DNA from: Algoriphagus formosus
GTDB taxonomy: Bacteria > Bacteroidota > Bacteroidia > Cytophagales > Cyclobacteriaceae
Length of the DNA: 64,000 bases
Assembly: GCF_002807035.1 (NCBI RefSeq)
Contig: NZ_NIUC01000002.1
Location: 553,477 to 617,476 of the forward strand
Direction: 5' to 3'
Part shown: piece by piece, positions 1 to 9,391 of the stretch
Numbering within the stretch: the stretch's first letter is position 1
Layout of the letters: every line of letters begins with the position of its first letter
Position numbers and translations under genes: made by a program
Notes under the pieces: generated by a model
Databases searched by the model: none
What the model was told of the DNA's origin: nothing
What the model saw: the letters and a program-made list of their open reading frames with translations, nothing else

Positions 1-610
1 TTTCGTTTGTAATAACAGTTCTGCTAATGCCCAATGCCCCGACATTCACCTCAAACCCAAAGTTTTTGTGGATAAAAACGAGCATTCCCGGCCGCATTTC
101 CAATCCATAATAGAATCCATCCGTAAACTCCCTGGTCAATAAGCCGTCTGTCGTGGTTTCTTTGATACCATTCCCAAACCCAATCTGTAACTCCGTAGGG
201 ATGACGATGTAAAAGCGGTTGGTATTTCCTAAAGGGATGAAATTTTTAATATAAGGCCGAATTTCAAATCGTCTATCAGCTGAATTGACTTCAGATATAA
301 TCCCATCCGATGAGAGTTGTATATTTTCATCCTTGCGACTTCCATATAACAGACCGATTCCAACCCCTAAATTGTCTTTAATTATATAACCTGGATCTAG
401 TCGAACATTGAATGCATTTCTCTGCTGCTCGACATAGGTAGCAAATAGCTGCCGATCATTTTCACCCACTCGGGAGTTGGCAGAAAGGCTCAAACTGCTG
501 AACCAAGTACCTTTGGTGATAGGCACGCCATTAGAATAGTCCTTTTTACTCTGCCCTAAGGCAGACAAGGACACTAATATCAAAAGGGGAACAATTAGTT
601 TTAATTTCAT
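1..610 (-). CDS. outer-membrane beta-barrel-like protein, C-terminus cut by window edge
   Basis: The first 203 codons of a minus-strand gene are visible; the frame runs off the window at base 1 without a stop. The start ATG at 610-608 overlaps the upstream stop as ATGA. Residues 1-19 form a signal peptide (MKLKLIVPLLILVSLSALG) followed by QSKK. The rest alternates polar and hydrophobic residues, with Gly/Tyr/Phe-rich stretches such as GVGIGLLYGSRK and FEVNVGALG, as in a small OmpA- or OmpW-like barrel. No enzymatic motif is seen. The overlap suggests translational coupling to the membrane protein upstream. The exact family is not recognised; outer-membrane location is inferred. Confidence 0.7.
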   Translation of the reverse strand, partial: MKLKLIVPLLILVSLSALGQSKKDYSNGVPITKGTWFSSLSLSANSRVGENDRQLFATYVEQQRNAFNVRLDPGYIIKDNLGVGIGLLYGSRKDENIQLSSDGIISEVNSADRRFEIRPYIKNFIPLGNTNRFYIVIPTELQIGFGNGIKETTTDGLLTREFTDGFYYGLEMRPGMLVFIHKNFGFEVNVGALGISRTVITNE

Positions 611-1062
611 CTCTTCGTTAAATCACTTACAACCATTAAGTTAACCACAAAAGCTACAATTCCCGCAATTATTCCAGCCCAAACGGCTGCCATAACCGGA
701 GAAATTTCTATTGAGCCTACCCATCGCTGCCACAGGACACCGAGTGTCACCACCATTCCAAAAGCAGAAAAAGCATATTGGAGCGATTTCAAGAAATATC
801 TTGGGAAATAGGGAGGTTTATTCGGGATCTTGGTAGTGGCATAGGCTACACCCGAGAGGATAAATGCCAAACTTACGGCAAGAGGCACGGCTCCGGAGAA
901 GAGCGTATGCGCCTCAGAAGAGATCAGATTGTCTGTAACCAAGACAGAATCCAGATTTTTCACCTGAAACCAATTAATCAGACCGTTAATAATGGCATTG
1001 ATGACTCCTCCTGTGAGGGCTCCTTTCCATATTTCAGTTGGCGAATAAGTTTGTGTTGACAT
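607..1062 (-). CDS. four-helix integral membrane protein, function unknown
   Basis: This 151-residue protein has four hydrophobic segments, at about residues 11-32, 52-73, 93-110 and 120-144, and a basic C-terminus (LTKR), so it should lie in the inner membrane. No catalytic or binding motif is recognised. It sits 12 bp after the stop of the alginate-export-like gene and overlaps the next gene by ATGA, so the three are probably one minus-strand transcript. The family is not recognised. Confidence 0.7.
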   Translation of the reverse strand: MSTQTYSPTEIWKGALTGGVINAIINGLINWFQVKNLDSVLVTDNLISSEAHTLFSGAVPLAVSLAFILSGVAYATTKIPNKPPYFPRYFLKSLQYAFSAFGMVVTLGVLWQRWVGSIEISPVMAAVWAGIIAGIVAFVVNLMVVSDLTKR

Positions 1063-1074
1063 AGTTGATTATTT

Positions 1075-2811
1075 TTAGAAGAAGAGAAAAACAGTACCCT
1101 GAAAGGATAGCCAGTCTGGGGTTTTGGTTTCGAAGTTTTCAGTAATTGCTGCTCCAGGATCACCCCAGGTGAAAATTCCCAAAAACAGATAGTTTTTTGC
1201 AAAGAAATAGCGGAAAGTAGCAGTGACTTCCTGTCCAATGGCATTCGAACTGTAGCTTGTGATCGGAGGCAGTCCCCCTTGATTATTAAGTTGATCTGCT
1301 CGAAAATGGAAGTAATCTAAGGACACTTCTAGGTTTTGTTTTAGGTAACCTTTCAGCTCAACTCGGTGGGTAATGAAATTTCCATCTCCTGAAATTTTTC
1401 TGAAGTTCAGCCCTTGCACCCAGTTTCCTAGGCCGCCTGTGAGCAATGCATCATATCTCTCAAAAGTAGGCGTAGTGGGATCATCGCCTTGCATGTATGC
1501 ATATCTGTAATAGAGCGATGGCCCTCCTTTCCATTCTTTCTTCAAAACCCCACCTCCTAGATACCAGCCCAAGGCCTGCATGTCAGCTGTTGCATGGGTT
1601 TGATAGGCAAGTTCAGATTTAATAAAAAGCCCCTTTTGTCCAATATTTTTAATCCAGAGTTTAGGATTGATGACCCGCAGCCCCTCCCAAGGAATTGGGT
1701 CTGTTGGTGTACCATAGCGAGATAGTGAATTGATAATGGAAATATAGCTTAGACCAACATCCCAATGTTGATTATCCTGAAATTGCAATGAAGACCCTAA
1801 GTATCGGGTGTCTGTCTGCCGATCTTTGAATAGCTCCTGTGGCTCTAAGTAAAACCCATCGAGATGGAACTTCCCGTAGCGGATTTTTGCCAAGCCCGTC
1901 ATTTGGAAAGTTGTCCGCGAATTGAGGTACACACTTCCTCTATCTCCAGCATTAGCCGAACCGGAAAATTTGGAAAATAAAAACCCATCATTTAGTTGGA
2001 AAAATTGTCTTCCTGCCGAAATATCAATGTGTAAATTCTCCTTAGCTCCTAGCCTAGGAAGAAGTATACCGCCATACAGACGCTCCACCGCACCAAAAGC
2101 TGTTGCCCCATCAGAATATATATCGCTACTGTTTCTCCCCGAAAGCAAAAAAGAAACGGATGCGTAAGGGAAAATCTTAGAATTACCTAACTGGGTAATG
2201 CCGGCCAACCCAGGTTCGAGATAAAACTCTCCCCAAAACCTAGGCCCTAAGCCTGCTGGATTGGTTGCCACTGGATTCCCTTGAGAAAAAGCCTCCCCTT
2301 GTGCAAAAAGACCATTTTGCTCATGATAAAAACCACCTCCTCCATTCAGTAGCCAAGACAATTTGGACTTTTGTGTTTGGGAGATGACTGGAAATTTGGT
2401 TTTCTCCTTTTCTACCGGAGCTTTGGACTCACCTTCAGAAAGAAATGTCGCGGTAACCACAATGGTGACCGGGCCTCCAAGCTCAGTGTTATACAATTTA
2501 TAGCTTGCAGATTTGATTTCCGGTTGTCTTTTCACCACTTCTAAAGCCAAATCCGCTGTAAATTGCCTAAAGCTTCCACCAGGTTGGATATGGAAGGATT
2601 CTGTGAAATTCGCCAATTCAGCTGAGTCAGCTAGGTATGTTTTTCCTTCTTTTTCTAGCAAGATAATCACCGAGCGAATAGGAGTTCCTTCCGAATTGGA
2701 GGGAATAGCCTCAACCCCAAAGGCGTTATTTTGCTGGGCTAGACTAGGTGAAGTTTCCAGAAAAAAAAGAAAAACGGCGCAGAAGAATAGTAATCGGTAT
2801 AGTTTCTCCAT
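1075..2811 (-). CDS. alginate-export-like outer-membrane porin
   Basis: Starting at the ATG at 2811 the protein has 578 residues. It begins with a signal peptide (MEKLYRLLFFCAVFLFF..., cleavage near SLAQQ). An upstream in-frame ATG at 2847 would add 12 non-signal residues (MTFWNSLLNSTY) that come from a repeat arm, so the internal start is preferred. Residues of about 130-578 resemble the alginate-export porin family: many amphipathic strands, an R-x-Y-G-K/F-H-L-D-G motif and LELK/VSLDYFHF-like strands. The chain ends in Phe (VFLFF), as outer-membrane barrels usually do. The first 120 residues look like a separate periplasmic domain. The likely role is passage of a small or acidic solute; the substrate is unknown. 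Confidence 0.7.
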   Translation of the reverse strand: MEKLYRLLFFCAVFLFFLETSPSLAQQNNAFGVEAIPSNSEGTPIRSVIILLEKEGKTYLADSAELANFTESFHIQPGGSFRQFTADLALEVVKRQPEIKSASYKLYNTELGGPVTIVVTATFLSEGESKAPVEKEKTKFPVISQTQKSKLSWLLNGGGGFYHEQNGLFAQGEAFSQGNPVATNPAGLGPRFWGEFYLEPGLAGITQLGNSKIFPYASVSFLLSGRNSSDIYSDGATAFGAVERLYGGILLPRLGAKENLHIDISAGRQFFQLNDGFLFSKFSGSANAGDRGSVYLNSRTTFQMTGLAKIRYGKFHLDGFYLEPQELFKDRQTDTRYLGSSLQFQDNQHWDVGLSYISIINSLSRYGTPTDPIPWEGLRVINPKLWIKNIGQKGLFIKSELAYQTHATADMQALGWYLGGGVLKKEWKGGPSLYYRYAYMQGDDPTTPTFERYDALLTGGLGNWVQGLNFRKISGDGNFITHRVELKGYLKQNLEVSLDYFHFRADQLNNQGGLPPITSYSSNAIGQEVTATFRYFFAKNYLFLGIFTWGDPGAAITENFETKTPDWLSFQGTVFLFF

Positions 2812-2827
2812 ATAAGTGGAGTTTAAA

Positions 2828-2932
2828 AGGCTGTTCCAAAAAGTCATATCACAAGGAGAACTTATTAATGTTTAAGGTGAAAAACCTTAGCTTCTAACAA
2901 ACGAAACGGATATGAGAACTTTGAAACAGCCT
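2828..2932. repeat. 105-bp inverted-repeat element, MITE-like
   Basis: Two arms of about 23 bp face each other at 2828-2850 and 2909-2932. Both contain AGGCTGTT, then C or T, then CAAA, and both end in TCATATC; they differ by one substitution and a few inserted bases. Between them is a small hairpin (TAAGGT, GAAAA, ACCTTA at 2873-2889). No open frame lies inside. Non-coding DNA with ends of this form fits a miniature inverted-repeat transposable element or the remnant of an insertion sequence. No clear target-site duplication is visible. Confidence 0.5.
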
Positions 2933-2943
2933 GAGATTAAAGA

Positions 2944-3750
2944 TTAATCCTCTTTTTTCGGCATTTTACTTTCATATCGACCGCCACCATCAAGTGTCAG
3001 GTCGACTCCGGTCACCCAGGATGCCGCTTTACTCATCAAAAACATGATACCGTGGGCTATGTCAGCTGGAAAGCCTCTACGCTTCATCACAATAGAATCG
3101 TTGATTTTTTGCAGCATTTCCATGGTAAATCCTGCATCTAGAGTAGACTCTCCATTGTCTACTGAGCCTATGATTACGGTATTGAATCGGACCTTGGGAC
3201 CAGAAATTACAGCCATACTTTTTGCCATATTCAGCAAGGCAGCTTTCGCAGTACTGTATTCAATGAATTCCGGAGAAGGAGTATTTCCTACTCTTGAATT
3301 GGAAAAAATCACAGAGGCATTTTCTTCTTTTTCCAAGTAAGGCATACAAAACTTGGTCAGGTTGTACGCACTCAGCGTGTTTAATTTGTACGAATTGACC
3401 ATCTTCTCTGTATCCGACCCCCAAATCGGAGTAGCAGCTCCCCAGCCTACATTATTGACCAGTCCTGAGATCTTTCCGAATTTAGCTACCACTTTATCTA
3501 CCAATTCCTTCATTTGGTTTTCATCCGTAGAGTCGGCTACTAACCCAAGTGTTTCTTTTCCTGTTGCCTTTTGGATCTCTGAGGCTACTTTGTTTACCCG
3601 CTCCTGATTGATATCCGTGATGACTACATTGGCCCCGAGATTTCCAAGGAGCTCAGCAAGGGCACTACCAATAGCGCCTGCGCCACCGGTGATGATAATT
3701 ACTTTGTTTTCGAAACTGAATAGGTCATTCAGCAATTCTGTCTTTTTCAT
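2944..3750 (-). CDS. short-chain dehydrogenase/reductase (SDR)
   Basis: A classical SDR of 268 residues from the ATG at 3750. A longer in-frame start at 3837 lies inside the upstream SDR gene and encodes a non-conserved stretch, so it was rejected. The Rossmann motif TGGAGAIG is near residue 20, NNVG replaces the usual NNAG, an active-site serine lies in SNSR, and the catalytic Tyr and Lys are in YSTAK. The C-terminal GVDLTLDGGG is the usual SDR cofactor/oligomer strand. The acidic residue in VVITDIN after the second strand suggests NAD(H) preference. It follows another SDR by 29 bp on the same strand, so the two are probably co-transcribed. The substrate is unknown. Confidence 0.85.
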   Translation of the reverse strand: MKKTELLNDLFSFENKVIIITGGAGAIGSALAELLGNLGANVVITDINQERVNKVASEIQKATGKETLGLVADSTDENQMKELVDKVVAKFGKISGLVNNVGWGAATPIWGSDTEKMVNSYKLNTLSAYNLTKFCMPYLEKEENASVIFSNSRVGNTPSPEFIEYSTAKAALLNMAKSMAVISGPKVRFNTVIIGSVDNGESTLDAGFTMEMLQKINDSIVMKRRGFPADIAHGIMFLMSKAASWVTGVDLTLDGGGRYESKMPKKED

Positions 3751-3779
3751 GGTAAAAATATTTAAGTTGAGAATAGGTA

Positions 3780-4556
3780 TTAATCGAGGGTTTGGACACC
3801 ACCACCATTTACAAATAGTACCTGACCGCTTACCCATTCAGAAATAGGGGCAGCGAAATAGAGGACAGCCCCAGAGATATCTTCCACTTCTCCAAGTCTC
3901 TTGATCGGTGTACCTGCTAGCATTTTTTCTTCAATTTCCGGTGTAAGTACACTTGCTAATGCAGCAGTTTTTGTAGCTCCCGGTCCGACGCAATTGACTC
4001 TAATCCCAAAGGGACCATAGTCATAGGCAAGATTGGCCGACATATGGTTCAGTGCTGCTTTTGATCCAGCGTATGCACTCATGTTTGGACTTTTATTGAT
4101 GGAGCCCATCGAAGTGATATTGACAATCGATCCATATCCACCGTCCTTCATATGAGGAGCGCAGAGCTGAGATAATCTCCACGCAGAAAAAAGATTAAGT
4201 TCAAAAACCCAAGCAAATCTTTTTACATCGATCTTGAAAGGGCTCTCCCTTCCTCCTCCTCCGCCACCGGCGTTATTGATCAGAATATGAACCCCGCCTA
4301 GTTCTTTGACTGTACGCTCCACGAGATTGACCAAATGATCATCGTCGGTAACATTACACTCCACCGCAATGGCTTTTCCGCCACCTTTTTTGATTTCTTC
4401 AGCTACTTCTTCAGCATCTGAAAGTTTCAAATCGCTTACTGCTACTGCAGCACCTGCCTGTGCAAGAATTAAGGCGCTTGCCTTACCGATGCCATTTCCA
4501 CCTCCCGTGACGATGGCAACTTTGTTTTTTAGATCGAAAAGATTTGTAAGTGACAT
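3780..4556 (-). CDS. short-chain dehydrogenase/reductase (SDR), FabG/7-alpha-HSDH-like
   Basis: A classical SDR of 258 residues with VTGGGNGIG (residues 17-25), NNAG followed by a glycine run, ITSMGS with the active-site Ser, YAGSK with catalytic Tyr/Lys, and GQVLFVNGGG at the C-terminal end. The fold resembles 3-oxoacyl-ACP reductases and 7-alpha-hydroxysteroid dehydrogenases, but sequence alone does not fix the substrate. It is the first gene of the leftward half of a divergent oxidoreductase cluster. A 207-bp AT-rich spacer (4557-4763) with long T runs separates it from the rightward half and must hold both promoters. No full Bacteroidota -7 element was found there. Confidence 0.87.
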   Translation of the reverse strand: MSLTNLFDLKNKVAIVTGGGNGIGKASALILAQAGAAVAVSDLKLSDAEEVAEEIKKGGGKAIAVECNVTDDDHLVNLVERTVKELGGVHILINNAGGGGGGRESPFKIDVKRFAWVFELNLFSAWRLSQLCAPHMKDGGYGSIVNITSMGSINKSPNMSAYAGSKAALNHMSANLAYDYGPFGIRVNCVGPGATKTAALASVLTPEIEEKMLAGTPIKRLGEVEDISGAVLYFAAPISEWVSGQVLFVNGGGVQTLD

Positions 4557-4763
4557 ATAATTTAAAGTTTGAATAAAAATAAAAGTTTTTTTTTCATAAT
4601 TAAGGAAAAATAAAAAGTTTTTTTTTAAATAATTATATTTCTATTGAAAACAGGATGGATTAGAGTTTCAGTTCACAAAGTCAGTGTCCTACAAACCTTG
4701 GTTCAAATAAGGCTAATGAGTCTTCTACCCTGAGTATTTCACAGATTAAATCAACAAATCGCT

Positions 4764-5792
4764 ATGAAAAATGAGCATCAACCAAATCCCCTCTTAGTAT
4801 CAATTATCGGTGGTACAGGTCAATTAGGACATTTTGTTGCCAAGCATCTATACAGCAGAGGTCACCTCGTTCAGGCTATTGGGATAGGGGAGCCTCCTAA
4901 GCCTGGTTTTTTACCAAAAGAGACAAAAATTGAACTTGTAGATACAAGCACATTAAGTATAAAACAGTTGGCTGAACTTCTAAAGGGAAGCGATGTGGTG
5001 ATCCACGCGGCAGGTGCCGATGGGCGTGCTCTATTTGATATTCCGGCTATAGAAGGTTATAGGAAACAGAATGTGAAACCCATTGAAGACCTCATCGAAG
5101 CAATGAAACTGATAGGATCTAAGAAGCTCATTGTGTTGGGCTCTTATTATACGTATATGGATCGAATCTCTCCAGATCTGAGAATTCCTGACTACAGCCC
5201 ATATGTCAAATCCAGAGTAGAACAAGCGGAATTAGTAATGAACCAAACCCCACCAGATTGGGAAGTAGGTGTTTTAGAGTTGCCCTATATTTTTGGAGCT
5301 GCGCCGGGAAAAGGTACGCTATGGAATTTTTACATCGATATGATCCAAACAGCAACGGAGGAAGTTGCCGTCCATAGTGGAGGAACTGCATGCATTACAA
5401 TGAATCAGGTGGGGATTGCTGCTGCAAATGCCTGTGAACTATCAATTGGAAAAAGGTTCTTTCCTATCGGAAATGTCAATCTCAAGTATCGAGAGATTTT
5501 TGAACATTTTGCTTCAGTACTTGGCTCTAAGGTGCCAATAAAAGATAAACCCGCTGAATACTTTTTGGAAAAAGCGAAAAAGCAAGCAAAAGCATTGAAA
5601 AGCATGGGTAAGGAAAGTGCCTATGATCCTATCAAATTGCTGGAGTGGGAGAGTTTGGACTTTTATATCACTCCTTCTTATTCGATGAACTTCCTTCAAT
5701 TTCAAGAGGAAGATATTCACAAAGCTATTCAAGAAAGCGTGGAAGCTACATTAAAATATGAAAGTAAAGGACCGGGTTCGCTAATGAAATGA
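4764..5792 (+). CDS. NAD(P)-dependent epimerase/dehydratase family protein (extended SDR)
   Basis: The protein has 342 residues and an N-terminal Rossmann motif GGTGQLG at 16-22, then DVVIHAAGADG, a strand KLIVLGSYYTY and LELPYIFG, as in extended SDR enzymes acting on nucleotide sugars or on isoprenoid/steroid rings. The usual YxxxK appears as YVKSR in the segment YVKSRVEQAE, so the catalytic lysine position seems to hold arginine. There is no signal peptide, so it is cytosolic. It is followed after 34 bp by another SDR on the same strand. The substrate is not determined. Confidence 0.8.
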   Translation: MKNEHQPNPLLVSIIGGTGQLGHFVAKHLYSRGHLVQAIGIGEPPKPGFLPKETKIELVDTSTLSIKQLAELLKGSDVVIHAAGADGRALFDIPAIEGYRKQNVKPIEDLIEAMKLIGSKKLIVLGSYYTYMDRISPDLRIPDYSPYVKSRVEQAELVMNQTPPDWEVGVLELPYIFGAAPGKGTLWNFYIDMIQTATEEVAVHSGGTACITMNQVGIAAANACELSIGKRFFPIGNVNLKYREIFEHFASVLGSKVPIKDKPAEYFLEKAKKQAKALKSMGKESAYDPIKLLEWESLDFYITPSYSMNFLQFQEEDIHKAIQESVEATLKYESKGPGSLMK

Positions 5793-5826
5793 TTTTTGAA
5801 ACAGTCACATTTTAAACTCATAAAAT

Positions 5827-6642
5827 ATGCAAGAGCAAAAAAACATCATCGTCACTGGTTCAAGCAGTGGCATGGGAAAGGCCAGCAAAGAACTTCTCCA
5901 AGAATTTGGAGCCAATGTGATAGGTATATCACAGGTAGCGGGTGAAGAAATACAGGCAGATTTATCCTCCCAGGAAGGAGTAAAGCAGGCAATCGAACAA
6001 ATCATCCACCTGACCGGAGGAAAAGTTGATGGAGTGTTTGCAAATGCAGGTATGGATAATGAAAATGCTGAGTTGGTTTTTGGATTGAATTATTTTGGCA
6101 TCATCCAATTATTGGAAGGGTTGAAGCCGTACCTCTCTAAAAATAAAAATGGAAGGGTTTTGATCAATTCGTCTAACTCAGTGGTAGTGACACCTGAAAT
6201 TCCATTGGAACCCGTAGAAGCTTTGTTAGCAATGGATAAAGCAAAGGCCATGAAGTTGATGTCGAAATACCCTCATTGGACTTATCAAGTCAGCAAAACG
6301 GCCATTACATTTTGGGCTAGAAAAGCGGCGTCTTCTTGGGCTGAATCAGGCATTAGTATGAATATCCTTGCTCCTGGAGCCGTACTCACACCTTTGATAG
6401 AGAATGACCTGAAAGATCCCAGAAAGGCAGCGGGAATAAATATGCTTCCTAAACCTCTTGGAAGCATTCCTAAGCCTGAGGATATCGCTCCTTTGGTCAA
6501 ATTTCTTTTACTGGATAATTCCAAATTTATTGTCGGTCAATACATCATCATCGATGGAGGTACTGAAGCCACTTGGAAATCTGCTGATTTTCCAAAAACC
6601 TGGGATATCAGCCTAGATGATTTTCGGAAAAAGTTAAGTTAA
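5827..6642 (+). CDS. short-chain dehydrogenase/reductase, 3-alpha-HSD/carbonyl-reductase-like
   Basis: A classical SDR of 271 residues: VTGSSSGMG (residues 9-17), FANAGM, a Ser in INSSNS and YQVSK with catalytic Tyr/Lys. About 35 residues rich in helix formers (PVEALLAMDKAKAMKLMSKYP) lie between the Ser and the Tyr. That long insertion, and the short route from strand 1 to the NAG motif, resemble the 3-alpha-hydroxysteroid dehydrogenase/carbonyl reductase branch. C-terminal IIIDGGTE completes the fold. It is the last gene of the rightward pair. No clear terminator for it is visible in the 236-bp gap before the convergent eno gene. Confidence 0.85.
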   Translation: MQEQKNIIVTGSSSGMGKASKELLQEFGANVIGISQVAGEEIQADLSSQEGVKQAIEQIIHLTGGKVDGVFANAGMDNENAELVFGLNYFGIIQLLEGLKPYLSKNKNGRVLINSSNSVVVTPEIPLEPVEALLAMDKAKAMKLMSKYPHWTYQVSKTAITFWARKAASSWAESGISMNILAPGAVLTPLIENDLKDPRKAAGINMLPKPLGSIPKPEDIAPLVKFLLLDNSKFIVGQYIIIDGGTEATWKSADFPKTWDISLDDFRKKLS

Positions 6643-6793
6643 GGCAAATATCTTCATCAAAAATAATTCTGATTTGAGGACCGTTTTTTTTTTAAATCAC
6701 AGCCCTTTTCAGCGCATATTACTTACAACTGACAGAATTGAAGCCTCTGGATTGACTTCAGAGAGAATATTTGTTCCTATAGCATCAAAGATT

Positions 6794-6825
6794 AAAAAAT
6801 GAAAGGCAGCCAATCAGCTGCCTTT
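6794..6825 (-). terminator. rho-independent terminator of carA-eno
   Basis: A 9-bp perfect stem (AAAGGCAGC at 6802-6810, GCTGCCTTT at 6817-6825) with a 6-base loop is followed on the minus strand by a T run (6794-6799). It lies 54 bp past the eno stop. No T run follows on the plus strand, so it acts mainly leftward. Confidence 0.85.
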
Positions 6826-6878
6826 CCATATAAAGTCTGTCTTAAAGCTTAAATGCTATTCATCGATTGAAATCGAAT

Positions 6879-8180
<1,302 letters not shown>

Positions 8181-9278
8181 TTAGTTTTTATTGATTAATG
8201 CGATAAAGTCATCGAAAAGATAGCGGGAATCGTGCGGTCCCGGAGAAGACTCGGGGTGGTACTGTACAGAGAAAGCGGGTTTGTTATTAAGCTTGATCCC
8301 TGCCACGGTATTATCATTCAGATGAACGTGTGTGATTTCGACTTCTGCATGTTTTTCGGCGTCCTCTCTTACGATATTGAAACCATGGTTTTGAGAGGTG
8401 ATTTCACTTTTCCCTGTAAAGAGATTCTTAATCGGATGATTGATGCCTCTATGACCATGGTGCATCTTGAAGGTAGAAATTCCTACCGCTTCTGCAAGCA
8501 ATTGATGTCCAAGGCAGATCCCAAAGACAGGCTTATTCGTAGCTAAAACATCCTTAACAGTTTCCACCGCATAATCCATGGCAGCAGGATCACCAGGTCC
8601 ATTGGATAGGAAGTAAGCATCAGGTGCCCAAGTCTCCATTTCGGCTAGCGAGGTTTTAGCGGGGAAAACCTTGCAGTAGACACCACGCGAAGCGAGGTTT
8701 CGAAGAATATTCTTTTTGATTCCGAAATCCAGACAAGCAACGCGGATAGGAGCATCCTCATTGCCAAAAAAGTAAGGTTCCTTTGTACAGACTTGAGAGG
8801 AAAGTTCCAGCCCATTCATATCTGGAAGCTTTTCTAATTCCGCTTTAAGGCCTTCCAAATCTCCTTCATACTCAGAACTGATGATGGCATTCATCGCACC
8901 CTGAGAACGGATATGTCTCACGAGCTTTCTAGTATCAATATCTGCAATTCCGGTGATGCCATTGGAAACCAAATAGTCCTGCAATGAACCATGACCATCT
9001 AGTCTAGAGTAGATCTCGGAAAAACTATTCACCACGATACCACCAATCGTTGGATGGTCTGATTCTACTTCCTCATTATGGACACCATAATTGCCTATAT
9101 GGGAGGTAGTGGTCACAATCACCTGTCCGGTGTAGGATGGGTCGGTATAAATTTCTTGGTATCCAGTCATACCGGTGTTGAAGCAAATTTCTCCACCATT
9201 TGTACCTGGATTTCCGATCAGCGAGCCATGGAAAATTGTTCCATCTGCAAGTAATAGGGTAGCTTTCTTTTTTATCAT
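8181..9278 (-). CDS. carA: carbamoyl-phosphate synthase small subunit (glutaminase)
   Basis: CarA hydrolyses glutamine and channels ammonia to CarB for carbamoyl phosphate, the precursor of arginine and pyrimidines. The 365 residues are of normal length. The N-terminal CPSase domain begins near LLLADGTIFHG. The class I glutamine amidotransferase triad is present: Cys in GICLGHQLLAEA, and His and Glu in QYHPESSPGPHDS. The large subunit carB is not in the window. The gene heads a two-gene transcript with eno, a pairing with no obvious metabolic logic beyond central metabolism. Confidence 0.97.
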   Translation of the reverse strand: MIKKKATLLLADGTIFHGSLIGNPGTNGGEICFNTGMTGYQEIYTDPSYTGQVIVTTTSHIGNYGVHNEEVESDHPTIGGIVVNSFSEIYSRLDGHGSLQDYLVSNGITGIADIDTRKLVRHIRSQGAMNAIISSEYEGDLEGLKAELEKLPDMNGLELSSQVCTKEPYFFGNEDAPIRVACLDFGIKKNILRNLASRGVYCKVFPAKTSLAEMETWAPDAYFLSNGPGDPAAMDYAVETVKDVLATNKPVFGICLGHQLLAEAVGISTFKMHHGHRGINHPIKNLFTGKSEITSQNHGFNIVREDAEKHAEVEITHVHLNDNTVAGIKLNNKPAFSVQYHPESSPGPHDSRYLFDDFIALINKN

Positions 9279-9294
9279 GATGTGAAGGATTGGC

Positions 9295-9302
9295 CAAAGT
9301 TA
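9295..9302 (-). promoter_or_regulatory. candidate -7 element for carA-eno
   Basis: On the minus strand this reads TAACTTTG, an exact match to the Bacteroidota -7 consensus TAnnTTTG. The -33 region is poor (TTC rather than TTG about 20 bp upstream). The transcript would start around 9288-9290, giving a very short leader before the carA ATG at 9278. Confidence 0.45.
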
Positions 9303-9335
9303 AATATTTCTGAGAAGGTGAGGAATCTATGGGCA

Positions 9336-9368
9336 TAAAAAAAGGATTGAACTAACGTCCAATCCTTT
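9336..9368 (-). terminator. rho-independent terminator after rplQ
   Basis: A 9-bp stem AAAGGATTG (9341-9349) / CAATCCTTT (9360-9368) with a 10-base loop is followed on the minus strand by seven T residues. It lies 24 bp past the rplQ stop and ends the ribosomal-protein transcript before the carA promoter motif. Confidence 0.87.
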
Positions 9369-9391
9369 AATTATATTCAGAGATCAACCAT

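Noticed and set aside
2812..2847. Longer start for the alginate-export-like protein at 2847
   Set aside because: The extra 12 residues precede a good signal peptide and come from the inverted-repeat arm; the ATG at 2811 gives a normal secretion signal.
3751..3837. Longer start for the first SDR at 3837
   Set aside because: The extension overlaps the end of the upstream SDR gene and has Trp/Cys/Pro-rich text unlike an SDR N-terminus; the ATG at 3750 starts just before the Rossmann fold.
6802..6825. Bidirectional terminator for the SDR at 5827-6642
   Set aside because: No T tract follows the stem on the plus strand, so it was assigned only to carA-eno.
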